64,000 nucleotides of DNA from Acanthaster planci (lineage: Eukaryota > Echinodermata > Asteroidea > Valvatida > Acanthasteridae). Below are positions 46,711 to 60,378 of this stretch, piece by piece. The translations under genes and the position numbers were made by a program. How positions within the stretch are numbered: position 1 is the first letter of the stretch; each line of letters begins with the position of its first letter. Below the pieces are notes generated by a model. It was not told where the DNA came from and did not search any database. It saw only the letters and a list, made by a program, of their open reading frames with translations. The DNA is taken from positions 730,407 through 794,406 of the forward strand of contig NW_019091436.1 of the NCBI RefSeq assembly GCF_001949145.1. The letters are read 5' to 3'.

Positions 46711-49700
46711 ATTAGGTGACTTTGGTCATATGTTAGTGTCTGTAAACCAACTGATCATTATCCAGATCTGTGTGAAACAAACATAGCCAACGTCAGATCA
46801 ATGACTGCGATCAGGATCCTCATTAAATTAACCACAGAGGTAGGAAAAGAACAGGCCCCATGTTGACCTTGTTGACTGCCGACAACGGCGCAGCCGAATG
46901 ACTGCAGTGGAGTTGCCATGGTTGCTACAACCAACCAGACCAGAATGGATCATGAATAAACGGACCACCAAATTAAAGGAAAGATCTAGCGGTTAATAAT
47001 CGTTGCAGTAACTTAAACAACGCAAGTATCGGCAGCTCAGCTCCTACAGCCTACAGGCCTCAGGGGCGATCGACCATGTCCACTGCTGGAGCAATTTTCT
47101 TTTTCATGATATTGGTGCAATGTTGCGATAAGCGTGACGGTACTTACCAATACCACCAAATCCGCATGCACCATGAACATTAATGATCCAAATAGGCCTG
47201 ATTGTGAAGATTCTCATGCACTCATCTGATGTTCACTTACAACTCGCGTTGTCTATTTTGGAAGACAAGTGTGTTTTCCCCGCTCGGCAAAATCTTTTTC
47301 TTGAAATTCTAGGGTTTGGTGCTGGTACATGAATGACATGTGCAGACTTGAAACTGACTCATTTGCTCAGAGCCGGCCAACGCTAGCGCTGGGCGCACGG
47401 GAGGGGTCGAATTATCGAGCGATAGCTAGCTGGGTGTGCGCCGAGTTACATTATTAGACTTAGTATCTAGTCCACTTGACGGTCAGCTGCTGTGAACAAA
47501 ATCTCGAGTTGTGGCGTGTTTGAGTACGTCTACTTTTTTAATTCAGCAATTTAGTTTTTAGATTTCACACAATTAAAAAAATTTATAGCGTGAGTTGAAC
47601 AGGGATACGACGTAGAAGAAGCAAAAAATTGGGATAACACTGCCCAGGCAATCTCATGATGGACTTATGCTAAGTCTACGCCGGCAAATGGAAATCCGAA
47701 TTGAAAACGTTTGAGGCTACGGATTGAACATATAAGCACAGTGTAAATAGTCTCAGCCGCAACCCTCAAAAGACCTATGTTCGAAAAGATTAGTTCAAGT
47801 TCTTCGAAGTGCACATAATTATGCACGGTTCAAATTGGGGGGAAAAAACCTCAAAACTGTGAAAGGCCCGTTCCACATGATCAGTTCATTACTACGATTT
47901 TGTACGCTTTTTATAGGTGTACGCATTTTTTTAGCACAGTGAATGAAAAAAATAAGTACGGCATCCAGCAGGGAAGATATTTTGCCAAAAGGATTACGAC
48001 AAGGCCTAATTAAGAGAGACTGGTGTCAACGTCTGTGCACAGCATCAGTCCGCAAACCCAAACATTATATATCGGCCTATAATGTTACGGGAAAATGACG
48101 AAAAAGTGGAGGTATCTCATTCGAATGTGTTAGCGCCAGAGCTCATTCGAATCAAAGAACCTCCAGTTTTTAAATAGTTTCTCCGACTTGTCCTTCCCTC
48201 CGCTACTGTCCATTGCAACTGTCCAAGTTTGTACTAAGGCTCAGTGAGCCGTGAGATGGGTTTGTTACTTTGTCCGGCGTGAGCTCGTGTACATAGAAGC
48301 TTTATTCCTGGCGGTCCAAGCCATTGCGCAACTCCAGCTGCGTTCATTTAAACCTCTTTTTCGTTCACGTGCACGATGCATGCATATCAAGTCCCACACG
48401 GTGGGTCGGCACCATCAGTGGATCGTAGGGCGTTACACTGTCTTCATTACTTCACAAGTCAACATTTACGTGTATGTTTAGCTACGGAAGTATGCAAGAT
48501 ATTATATGCTATCAATATGACTGCACAGAGTTGGGGATTTTTTACACCACCAAAGTTAGGTTTGGGAACTACTGTTCATCGTCGTCTCTTCAAATATAGA
48601 CTACTTGGAATTGCATGCTTTCTCATCGAAATCCCTCGGTCGCCGTAGGAAAATTTTTATTTCGTTTGGAAAATGCACACATTTGGAAGATTATCTGCGA
48701 AGTACTGCTTGGTAAGTTTCTGAACGATTAATCTGTTCTGTAAGTTATACATGAACTGCCATCGGTTTTTTTTTTTTTTAGTAAAGTTGTGAAGAATTCC
48801 ATAGAGGAACGGTACTACTCTTCTCGTGCAGTGACCTACATGTGTAAATGTGTATATTAAATTCTTTTCTTAAAAAGAAAAACACAATGACATAATTATA
48901 ATAAACATTGTAAATTACCATTAATATATTAGTATGAATAGCCTTAGTGAAAATGAAATAAAACGAAAGGAAGGGTTTTAAAAACTAAACCAGATATAAG
49001 TGAAATGAAAGAAGTGTTTCACTTAAAACGAAAATCTGTAACTGCCACCGAAAATGTTGGCGCAAGCAATAAAAAAAGAGAACATTAGCTGGTATAGAAC
49101 GAATAGAATGGTGTGCTGAACCATTCGAAACGCACGTGTCTCATGGTGCGTCACGTGTAAGAATTCAATATCACAGCTGTGTGATTTATCTATTAAGCCA
49201 ATTTTGATCTGTCAGGTTTACTGTACATTCTTGAAAACAATTGAAACTTTTATGAATATAATGACGTCACAAGAAATGGTTGAAAAGAATACATGGCAGT
49301 CAGGAGATATCGAGAAAACCGTAATACTGGAGGTAATGATTCGATCCATCAGTAAGACTTTTACAGGGCATTGGGTTCAGGAAAGGCTGAAGTTGCACTT
49401 TCACATAACACGCCATTCCTTCATTGTATTTTCACGGAATGACAAAGACTCATTCGGTCAAGCATAACTATTTATGAGACAAGGTTTATTCTGCTTCCTG
49501 CGGAAAAGGATCAAGAATACAAAATTTATGCACACTAGAGACAGCATTTTGGACAAAAAGAGGGCGTCCTCCACTGTAACCAGTTGGCAATATCAGAGGC
49601 CGAGTTCGGGTGGCTGGTTCTCGTATGTTAACGCACAGCTCAATTTGTTGTTCATGGGTCGGCCGCGCGAACGGCGCCGGAACAAACAACCGGTTACCGA

Positions 49701-50780
49701 TGGTAGTTAGTGACAAACAACATGCAACATGGCGGCGTCCATGTAGGCTACGTTATTCGAGAGTTAATGTTTGGATGGGCTGAATTCTTTTCTATTTGAA
49801 CAGGAACATTCATTTCTGTGTTAAAGAAATAATTAATGTTAATTTGGCAAAAGTTCCCATTGCCTCTGGCTTTGGAAGCCATCTCTCTACTTTTTGCAGC
49901 TGTTCAAAAATCAAAATCTCACGAGTTTTCCCGTGTGTTCCTATAACCCCGACGAGGAGGTGGTGTGTGATCCTGTTCCGAGAACAGTGTTCTTGAGTCA
50001 TGTTTCCGCCGTTCGAGCGCAAAAACAAGAAACCCGTGTCAAGAAAAGGCCGCCCGAACTCGACCAGAAATTTTTATTGACGAGCGTTCAACAACGATGT
50101 TCCGAGGGCGTAAATATTTCTGAAGGAAAATCTATCCAGATTTTATCTACCAATTTTAGAATAATGGCGTCTTAGAAAAGTGCCCTCGAGAGAACAACAA
50201 TCAGGGCGGAGGTGGAATATAAATCTTCAGGTTTTGTAACCTTTTTTTCAGTACCGCCCAACAGATTTCCGTAGTTGTAAGCCACAATGTGCCATGCTGG
50301 GGCTTCCGGGAGTGCCACGTAATAAGTGGCACGTTGGTAGATCTTATTGAAATATAAAAAGGACAACATCCCACATTTAAATTATGGTGAATCCCCAAAA
50401 GAACCCTACCTTTCTTTGTATAATGAGGACATGAACGTCTCCAACGAGTAACAGATCTACCTCCACAAGGAAACCATTTTGATCTTATTCCTAGACACTG
50501 TTTATTTGTGAACTGTCGACTACGATGACACTAGACAGTTTTATGATTGACACGCGTTCCAAGCCTCCCTTTCAATCTTTTTCCAAATCTTGCGTGGAAA
50601 AATTAATTTGAAATTATTCATTAGTGTAGGCAGGTCTAATTTTTCATCAGTTTTCATTTTATTACTTTCAATTGAACTCTCACCTTTCAAAAGTGAAGGG
50701 TTAACCTCGCTTTTAGTTTCTTTATATCGCCGACAAACAGGGTCCATGTCAGAGATCCATGTCACAACTACTGGAAGGCC
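46711..50780. other. Long region without a convincing gene
   Basis: CpG-containing stretches near 47380-47450, 48080-48460 and 49660-49740 alternate with AT-rich sequence. Two exon-like fragments are noted but not called: ATG at 48672 running 13 codons to a TTG|GTAAGT donor (plus), and an open stretch 49900-50175 (plus) after a TTTTTGCAG acceptor. Neither resembles a family I know. Confidence 0.35.
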
Positions 50781-50789
50781 GGGAGAGCT

Positions 50790-51250
50790 TAATTGTGACT
50801 TTGTCGTGTTCAGTTCAAAGCCTGGGATGGAAAATTCTTTTGATAAAAGGAACACTGTTTTAATTCATAAAATCTAATTTGGAAGGAATTATACCTTGGG
50901 AAAGAAAGGTGTAGAACAAAGTAACGGATTTAGTGTTCGCCCGCACTTCGACCAGGTTCATGCATAATAGATCCAAAACAACACGGCCTTGGCTTGGATT
51001 ACCGAGGGTAAGGCGTTCAATTTCTCCATCCAGTTATGCTGTCCATAGTCATGAGTGCCTGGGGGAAAAAGTAATTTTGACAGTGTTCGTGTTCAGTTCA
51101 AAGTCTTTGGTGGAAAACACTCTGGATAAAACGGACACATTTTGAATTAATAAAATCCAATTTGAAAGGAATGATACTCCATATCGAGGAAAAAAGCAGC
51201 AGTACAAAGAAACGGATTTAACGTCTATGCGGCTCGTGCATAATAGATTT
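50790..51250. repeat. Diverged direct duplication, about 280-bp period
   Basis: GTGTTCAGTTCAAAG occurs at 50806 and 51089. The sequence after it (GGAAAA-TTTTGATAAAA-GGAACAC, ATAAAATC-AATTTG, AACGGATTTA) aligns through TGCATAATAG at 50961 and 51238. Each copy is about 180 bp, in the same orientation, with offsets of 283 falling to 277 through small indels. Confidence 0.75.
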
Positions 51251-52985
51251 GTCTTAAATGATGTCCTGTCGAAATCACTTTCTGATGATGCCCACTTGCA
51301 ATTTGACGGTTTCTCGATGGTGGAATGACTTTTTTGCACTCGTTGGCATTATTTTGGAAGAAGTTCCAAATGTACATTTGGGTGATTCGGATAAAATGTT
51401 GATATTCTACCTTTACGAGAGGAGGATGCGCATCCCCATCCACGGCCTTGAATGTAATTTCTCTGGGCGAAAATATAAACAAGGGGTCTCTGGAAAAAAA
51501 TACTGGCATGCACATGCAAATTCGAACATGATCCGTCACTTTTTACCACATGACTTTTGTGTATTGTACCAAAGTAACAAGATTTTCTCAGTGAGTGAGG
51601 GCCCAACAAAATAACGTACAACGTCGTCAGTCCTCTCCACATGACTCGACTATAATTTACCACCAGTAAACCGTCTTCTAAGGAGATGCAGATGACCACT
51701 TGCACTCCCTTATCCAGTGAAATCAAGAGGCCAGGTTGTTGGGTCCTGGTGTGATCCAATGTCAAGACCTGAGCCTGCAAAATCAACCGAGTCACCCGAG
51801 CTCGTTGGCGACCCTCGACATGGGGAAGATTGGTTTCAACTTGACCATGGATAATCACGTTTTTACGTGGTCAAACCTAAGGCTCTAATTGCGCACAACC
51901 ACGAAGGTGGCCAAGGCCGGCGTGTTATAAAGACCCCTGTCTATTTAATTATCATAGTATTTTGTCTGATTCATTTTCTTGACTGCTAGCAGGACTGAAC
52001 GGTCGCTTTTCAGGAAATAAGCCACTGATGGGCTCATGGAAACAACACCCACAAGTCACTGATCATTTATTTCTACGCTCTTTTAGTAGGCCTTTCTGGA
52101 AATTATTTCAACAGTTTAACTAATGTCTAGCTATAAATAAAGGGTATACATTTAATAGGCTGACAACGTGAAGAGCATGCAATGTGATAAACCACTCATT
52201 ATTTGTTACACGTTATTTCTATGTAACTGGTGAGAAAAGTTGCATTTGCTTTTGAAAGAGCAGTGGACTTAAACAGTAAACAATCCTACCTGTTATGGTC
52301 TCGACGGTATCACGCCTTGTTGAAACTATATCAACCATCAACATTTGACGCAAAGAACTCTCATACATATTTAAGCTCCAGCAAGCTAAATGCTTTAACC
52401 AGTTGGAATCTCATTGGTACCCTGTGCATAGCCCTATGTACCGACACTATTTACTGGTCGATGCAGTGATTAGGTTCATGCGCGTTGGAAATGTCACGGC
52501 ATGCCTGCATTGTGACCACGAATGAATGCATTCAGAGTGTTAACGACAGCGGCCAAATCAAAAACAGTCTGTAAACAGCCATTTCAAATGTTAATTGGTC
52601 ACAAGCAAAAAATTGTGGCTTATCCCAAGAGAACACGCACTGCATAAGCAAAAACAAATTTATGTAGCCACACGTTAGAACATTATACTGCGGTAGCAAA
52701 CATCGACGACTGACTTGGTTTTGTTGTCCATGGAATCTGAACTTTGTTCAACTTTGCAGAAATCAAGGAATCAAATGTAGGATAAATTACAAAACATCTC
52801 CGTATTGTCCAACGTTCTTTTGTTTGTTGTGTTGTGAAATTTGCCGAACCACTTCAAACACTGTTGGAAACTCTAAGCGCAATTTTTACAGTGAGTGCAG
52901 GCCCAAAATGAAACACGACGGAGGTCATTCGGAAGAGTAATACTCGTGCCGGGCCCGTGTGATCCGGGACGGTGCAGCCGTACGC
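51251..52985. other. Region with one long unexplained ORF, no gene called
   Basis: The minus strand is open for 169 codons at 51858-51349, the longest open frame in the eastern half. The product shows no domain I recognise. A short string near 51595 (CAGTGAGTGAGGGCCCAACA) resembles one at 52890 (CAGTGAGTGCAGGCCCAAAA), suggesting dispersed repeat material here. Confidence 0.35.
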
Positions 52986-52994
52986 TATAAAAGG
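52986..52994 (+). promoter_or_regulatory. Isolated TATA box (TATAAAAGG)
   Basis: A consensus TATAAAAGG within GC-rich surroundings (GTGCAGCCGTACGC upstream), predicting a start near 53015 on the plus strand. No ORF or known gene follows, so function is unknown. Confidence 0.3.
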
Positions 52995-53015
52995 GTGCAG
53001 ACCACTAATTCAAGT

Positions 53016-55140
53016 GAGAATTTCTGGCCAGCTCATTGACATTAAAAGTGCCCCCACAGTATCTTTTGAAAAAGGACATTGTTTGACCCCCAAAATGGTG
53101 AGATTGTGTAAATCCTTGCCAGGATCAACTCCCTGGGTCTTTGCGCTTTCATATGAGAGTAGAAGGGCTAAAACTACGGTTGAAAAATGGTCGTAAGTGC
53201 CTGAGAAAGTTGAGGGTTGCCACTTGAAAAATGGCTACAATGGGACTTCGGAAAAATCATTTTTGGGGGTGAGTTTGTTTTGTGGGATTATTTTAAAAAA
53301 AATTAATTGGTTAACCCACAAAAAATTGAAAAGAAATTGAAAGATTAGTGACCAGACAAGAATTTCACTTGTGTTTCAAAAATTGCGGGGATGTTGGCGT
53401 GCATGCTATCGGGCCCTGAACGGTGCTGATTTTACACTGTTTTCAATGGGGCTTGAATTAGTGGACTGTACCCATAACTCAAGCGAAGCAGGCTACTTGA
53501 ACGCGTTCTCGATTATGTGCTTGTTCTCGAACGACCCATGCCACGTAAACCGAGCGACTGCGTGCCACATGCGCTGACCAACCAACGCAGGGAGCATGAA
53601 CTCGTGGTGAACAGTGCTTGTCGATGCAATCGTCATCGAATTTGTGGAGGGAAAAACACGGAAGGTCGCGCAATCCACATAGCATGCAAGAGACACGATG
53701 TTTTGCACTGACTAAAAAGCGTTTCCCCAAAATAAAAAATCCCTTCACCCAATACCACTTCTTACTACATGCCAGCTATTTTCGTGGCATTAATGATGGC
53801 AATTACCAGCTGTAAATGCGCATACCTTTGACGGAAATTCAAACAAAATCGCCAGAACCGCACAAATTTGTACCGAACTCGGATTATCAATCATTATTCC
53901 AAAAGAGGAAATGTTCTCCCTCCGAGAATTTATTCCTATTCATAGTTAGCAATGGGAATGCTTGAATCTTTCGTACCTCTGCGAAATTTCATACCGGGGG
54001 TGGGCAGAACTTTCAAATCTATGTAATTTAAATAAGTACGATGGGCGTAAATCCCGAGGGGTGGGGGTATATTCCTCTTCACTTTTTTACTTGGCTGGTG
54101 ATGGACTATTTAATACCCCCCCCCCAAAAAAAAACAGTGTGGGTTTTTATTTTTTTGGGGGGCGGGAAAAAAGGAAAACGGATTGTGAAGAGGTTTTGCG
54201 AGTTTCCAACAACCAAAATGTATTCAATATCCCTCAAACAGGAGGACAATAAAACAGACATAAATATGTTGTTTGATGTAAGATTCAGCATGAATGAAAT
54301 ATAAATTACAGATGATTATCTGTATCATGAGCATCGACCTCCGTATAGTGTCACATGATGTCATCCCTCCGACCCGCTTGTCGAATTTCCATGGATGGGC
54401 AATTCAGCCACCCCCCCCACACACAAACACAATTCCTCATTCCTCATGTTCGCAGCGTTTTAAACGTCTCGTGGAGATATCGAGATCTCAACAAATGTCA
54501 GCTTCGCCACACTCACGTTGTCACACAATGACCCCGATCTCATAACGACTCTCGCATACTTTCATAATGACACTATTTTAAAATCCATACCACGACATTC
54601 CAATTTTTTAGCCGTAAGAAACAGAATTTTTAGTGGAGATGAAGTGCGTGTACTAGTCCTCAAACGAATGAGTTGTATTCAATCTAGCACATGTACTCCC
54701 ATATCAACAACAGTGCTCTCCGTGGTATCATAATCTAACATGTGCCAATGACGCATGGAATTTTGTTCAACATTTCGAAGCGCGAGAGAGTATGGATCAC
54801 CGGTTACACTGCAAACAAAAATCTGTTTCCCCGAGAACTCAGAAATCACTGATCTCCATTATGTCAGAAACATCTGCAGTAACTAACCTTCTGGGATACC
54901 AGTGAATAATTTATGTACTATTGACGTCACAACTTTTCCTTGCATTTTTTATTCGCGTGGGAAACATGACGTACCTGACTTTAAGAAAAATACTTCCCCT
55001 GTCACACATGCTAGCTACCTAAAAAATCTCAAAACAGATATCTGCGACTCTCCTTCCGCACTAATGAATGTCGATTAGTCTCTTTTTAGTGAGGTAATCG
55101 GTTCTAACGACTGATCGCGTTGTGAATCTTTAAGACAGCA
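53016..55140. other. Intergenic, no gene seen
   Basis: Only short ORFs. Homopolymer runs of C and A at 54115-54135 and CCCCCCCC at 54411-54418. No splice-bounded coding stretch was recognised. Confidence 0.4.
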
Positions 55141-55651
55141 CCCGGCGGAAGGATAATGAAGTGTCGGTGGTTGTTGCCGGAGCATGCGCACTTTGATCGA
55201 CGGAAGTCTGGAACACGTGGTTTACACGCAGAGGCGCTCGGAACGGAACTTCAAACTACCGTCACGGCATTGACTAGAATGGGGGAAGCCTGAATACTGA
55301 TGTTGCTGGGGGTGGCTATACTGTAACGTACATGCTGATGAGGTAGACGCTCGTTGCTACCAATGGTGATGATGATGATGATGATGATGATGACGGTGGT
55401 GATGTTCCGTGGGCAAGTCTCAAGACGTGGGCAGTTAAGTAAGGGTTAAGTAACCAACGAATCAAGGACTGCACGTCCAGTGGCTGGCACGACGGTAGGG
55501 AGACGAAACTTGCAACGGAACAGCGAACAACTGACAACCTCGTGACATCTTTGACCAAACAGAACCGAGACTGGTACTGAGCCTCACCATACCACCGGCG
55601 AGCGAGCAAGAGAGTGTAGCGGGAAGACGGGGCAACTTTCGGGCGCCCAAG
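55141..55651 (+). promoter_or_regulatory. Promoter and 5' untranslated region of the secreted-protein gene
   Basis: A CpG-richer block with an NRF1-like GCATGCGCAC at 55183-55192 and an E-box CACGTG at 55215-55220, ending at the start codon at 55652. The exact transcription start is unknown. Confidence 0.4.
55362..55397. repeat. (GAT)n microsatellite
   Basis: About ten near-perfect GAT/ATG units in the putative 5' UTR of the secreted-protein gene. Confidence 0.9.
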
Positions 55652-55849
55652 ATGTCCAAGACCGCTGTGGTGCGCGGGTGTGCATGGGTTCTACTCGCCT
55701 TGTGTTGTGTCCAACAGGTCGGGTGCCTTCATCTGCGGAAACACCTGACTTCTTACAGCACCAACGCTCAAGTGACCCACAGTCGAAACAAACAAACCGA
55801 CGGAGACAGCGAAATGTTTAGTAGATACCGAAGATTTAATAGACTGCAT
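55652..55849 (+). CDS. First coding exon of an unidentified secreted protein (partial)
   Basis: ATG with AAG before it opens 66 codons ending at a strong donor, CAT|GTAAGTAT, phase 0. Residues 1-25 form a clear signal peptide: basic start MSKTAVVRGCAW, hydrophobic core VLLALCCV, then QQVGC as a likely cleavage region. The rest is polar and basic with no acidic cluster, and contains R58-Y-R-R61, a furin-type R-X-R-R site. A secreted precursor processed by a proprotein convertase is inferred. The following exon is not established; a candidate at 60379 in the right phase is listed separately, and the true one may lie beyond the window. I do not recognise the family. Confidence 0.6.
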
Positions 55850-58800
55850 GTAAGTATATGTTTCCGTTTAAATTTAGAAGTTTTACACGTGTACAAGGAT
55901 TTTCGTTTGCCATATAGTTTTATTGAGGAAGTGTCCTGTTCTGCTGGTTCTGTCACAGGCCAGTGAAAACTAGAGTTCTAAAACTCAGATGATTCAAGAA
56001 AGTCAGTCCTTTTTGTGCATTATTGTATAGGAAGGACATAATCCCCGGAGTGCATATAATTTCAAAATGTGAAGTATATTTGTAAAGTACATTTTTATGA
56101 GATTTATTTTTCTAAGTTCGCTTTAGGAGATACTTTTTTGCAGTTCGTTTTATGAAATGTAAAATCACGACTTAAAATAGGTAACTCTTGAAAATTAGTG
56201 AGGAAAAAAATATATCTCGTAAAATGATTTGTTTCTAAACATAGCAGCAATATTTCTGAATTTAGATCTCATAAGAACAAACTGGAGAATGCGTGTCTCA
56301 ACGAACTTTGGACAAACTATATATCACAAAAACGAAGTTGAAAAGACATATTTAATAAAAAACAAACTTCGAAAAATATACTTCATTTTTGGATATACTT
56401 GATTGCACTGCACAGCTTTCGTAGAAGGATGACTTCTAAGTATTATTGTTAGATGGTATACTCATCCCAAAGTTAAACACAAACAGTGAAATTCTTTGTA
56501 GCATCTCCATACCGCATTCCCTTGTTTAAGGAACTTATGTTGTCAAGTAGACAGTTTCCGATTGCATATTTACGCCATCAGTATAGGCGTTACCCTGGAA
56601 ACGTGTAAGTGTAGGTAGTGCTATAGAATTGGCAAGTGCAGTTCGAACAAATCCAGGGTGTGTGCAGCTTCTGAACCACAAGTACACGGGGGAGTTGGAA
56701 GGGTTGATTCTGGTAACTGAAACCTTCATTTCGCGGAACTATCCCGGAGAAAGATTCCAAAGTAACTAGGCCTAGGTCTCTTACCATTTGCTTTTCCTTG
56801 TGACCTCTCCTCAGTACACGTGAACACGCGAGAATCACTGTGCTATATTTACCCCTATTATATAATTTGCTTTGTGCTTGATCGGCCTATCACGAGTCCA
56901 ATGAAGATTTAAAGGGATTCTGAACTGTTTCGACGTTGAAAAAACATGACAGATCCCTGAAGTCCACAGCGAACCACAATGACTATCTTGTTTGGTTTAG
57001 TGTTAAGTGCATAATTCCACCATTCACGATGTCCAAGGTTGCTGCTGTTGTGTTGGAGATGTGTAAAGGAATTTACTTACATTCTGAGGATCGTATTATG
57101 TGCAAATCATAGCAGACAAATTGTGCTTGTCTTTCATTGCAGGCGGGTGTTGTGCATATTCTAAGTCAAAAGTTAAGACGGGAAGAATTTCAGCATTTTT
57201 GAAAACTTATTCCAAACCATAAGACAGAAGCTTAAACCCACAAGCCAACATTACCTTTTCATTTTTCGATATATAAACCAAGAGAAGCCTCGCGTGTCAT
57301 TCGAAAATGCGATGAAATTTGGCTTAAACGTGAATCCTTTTTAATTTAGGAGAAAACATACAAACAACCAAGAATTGAAGAAGTATTTGAATTTGAAACA
57401 CCACCCTGAACCGGACAAGATTTGCAGGGTGTCCAAAATGACAGGTACAACTTTGGTCTCTCATTTTTGATACATTGTAAATCTTTCTATTCTAGTCCGA
57501 TATGTGCATTGCTCCCCCCGGTTCAGGAATAATATGCTATCCGATAACTTTGAATGGCCACACAGAAATGTGAATCTAGGGTAGGCTTTGTCTCTTCTTA
57601 ATGTTCTTTCGGCTATCTTTCTTAAACAAGTTTCTACCCCGGTAAGAATTGCCATAAGTGAGCTTTTTATCGTCTGAAAATGGATGAAGCTCGTGTAGCT
57701 CTGATGATGGATAGCGATACCGAATAATGATTCGCTAAGTCGAATCTCCATATGTTGTCTTCTCTCCACGGTTATTCAACTCCCGTACATTAACCGTAGA
57801 GAATCCCTCTCCCGTCGTGTTGTCATTATCCTGTCGTGTTGTCATTATTCCGTCAGGATTTCGCTCGCTGGGACAGCTCTCACTGTTTGTCTAGCAATCA
57901 CAAACCACGACAACACTAAATACCTTCAGAAAATTGTTTACTAATTGAAAGCGTCCGTCGCACGGCGTCATAATTCACCAATATAATTGGCCCTATGCAT
58001 CCCGTTGCGTTGCACAATATAATCATTATATTTAGGGAAATGTTCAGCCATGTGTTCGGTTCTCTGAAAACGGACAAGACATCAAAAATGAAGTGCTTTG
58101 CGCTTGTCGAAACGCACTAATTGTGACTGTTAGCAGAAAATGTACATTTTACTGCAAATGTTTTACTGTCAGACTCGAAATAAGACTTTTTCGTCTTTTT
58201 CCCTCGAAGTCATGATTCGCTTAACAGTTTCACGCGTCATGAAGAGAAACTATAGATTAAAAACTGGGCTATTTTTTTATTGTGGACAACGCTATACCCT
58301 GGGCCATTAATCAAATCTCGCAGAGTTGTTACAACTTAAGCTAACAGAGATCAAGCTAATTTGGAAGCTAGACTACAGACACAGTCGAATCAAATCTAAT
58401 AAATTCATTTTACTGCATAGCACCTTAGAAAAGAAGTTTGACGTGACACACGTCATTTTTCCCGGTTAAAACACCGGAACTTCAAAGATTCAGCGAAATG
58501 GTTGGAGCATCAGATTTGATGTCTTCAATACAAAAGAAGACCTTTTAGTGCTCCGAAGAGGCATCAGGTCGAGGTGTCCTATACCATTGACGTCAAATCT
58601 GGCCAATGGAACGTACTTACTGATGAGCTTCTTCTTATATACGGCCCAGTGCACTATGTCGATATAACTGGCGCCTCATCCTATGTTCTTTCCGGAATAC
58701 TGAAGCATGGTTGTTTAAATCGAACAGCGACATCAACTCGTCCTATTTTCTCCGGCATGCTTCGGGTGGCTTGCGATGACACTTGTAGGATTTCGACTCC

Positions 58801-60378
58801 AATGTTGATGCGGAATGGTCCATTTAATAATGAATAATAAGTCACTGTGTTGTTCTTTGTAGTGTTTTGCACTATGCCAGTTTTCAGCGGTATGGACTAG
58901 TTGGCACTAACACTTCCTGTCATGTAAAATGCATGTTGTCCAAACCAGCCGGGACAACTTTGTCATTAACTAAATTTCGTTTCTAAATTATCCTTGTGGT
59001 TGTCTGTATCTAGGTTGCTCCTGCAAACCAGAAGATTCTGCATCCCGCTAGACTTTGGGGCGCGTGCCTAAGCTAGAGGATAATGCTTTGATTCCCCTCC
59101 TTGATTTGAAAACACTTGAAGAAATATAAACCTCAATGCCTGCTGTTGTGTACATTGTTTATGTTCAGTTCAAAACCACCGGAACTATTTCTCTCAAGCT
59201 TTAGCAAGTTGCACTTTCTTTAGTCTCAAAGACCGTACCACGGGGGACACGTGTAGGAAAGTAGGGCCTACCGGTAACGCGCAGGCAATGTGTCCCCCTT
59301 GAGGCATGCTCCATTTTAAACATCGCTACCACCTTTGGGAAGGGAAATGAGTACAGCCATTCTTGTACCATTCCCCACCCCCCCCCCGCGACCAAAGACC
59401 CGGGCACAACACAAATGTGAATCACTTAATTGTTGGCCCAAAAGGATTACCAATCCGTGATTATGAAAGTCACTCCACTTAAACCAATTTGGTGATTCAT
59501 AAGCAATTTATATACAATGCAAAGTAGTTTTGAAATAAATTACGAGACGTTTTCGCCTGTTGAACAAATACCTGTCGATTTTGGTCAAACATTATGCAAA
59601 GGAATAAAAGTATAATGGTAAAAATTAAAAACCGCTAGGTTTCTTAGTCCATTATTCCCTTCATTTACAAAACACCTTGAAGCCTTCTCTTTAGTGTTTT
59701 TTGTTCACCTGCAAACCATGAAAAATCATTTCTGAATTTCATGCATTCTGAAAAGATTTTCTTTGAAGGTCTGTCATTATTAACTAACTAATACCCCCTC
59801 CCAGATAGCTCCGGTTTATGTGATAAACCTACTGTTGAGCTTGCTTAATTGCTCCAAGCCCCCGGGCTGTGCTAATAGAGTTTCTAAAAGTGCCCAGGCT
59901 ATAAATAAAATTATTAGAAAAGTGGTAACATTATGAAGACGAATTGAAAGACAGCCTGAGCCGTTCAGACAACTTTTGATAAGTTTTTAAAACATGTGAT
60001 GAATGATTCAGGGCTCGCTATTCGCGGACGATAGGCAAACAAACCGGAGCAATGCTTCATAGTAATAAGACGACTTCCAGTAAGTACGAAGCAAGTTGAA
60101 AATAGAGCTTGTCCCCCTTTTTGTTGAGGTTTTTAAAGAGTCCGCGTGTCTTGTATGATTTTGATCTCTATTGCCCGCTTTTTCTCTAGAGAAAAGTGAC
60201 GTGAATTGATTAAACCTCTGATTGTTTGGGAATATTGTTAAATTTCTATTTGTTCTTCACATCGAAACGCCAAATAAAACACCTAGAAACACTGCCTGGA
60301 CATTTTTTGAGAAGTATATAATACAAGCACAAACTTAAAAGAAATAATGGCAGTAAAGTAAAATTTAGTTCTGACTAG
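55850..60378 (+). other. Probable long intron of the secreted-protein gene
   Basis: Begins with a consensus donor. AT-rich, no clear exon. An open stretch at 58574-58837 (plus) was considered and rejected. Confidence 0.4.

Noticed and set aside
48672-48710. Short ATG exon (MHTFGRLSAKYCL) before a GTAAGT donor
   Set aside because: Only 13 codons with no partner exon found downstream. Chance is likely.
58574-58837. 87-codon plus-strand ORF with a protein-like look
   Set aside because: No ATG of its own in good context, no convincing acceptor and no recognisable family. The opposite strand is open over part of it too.
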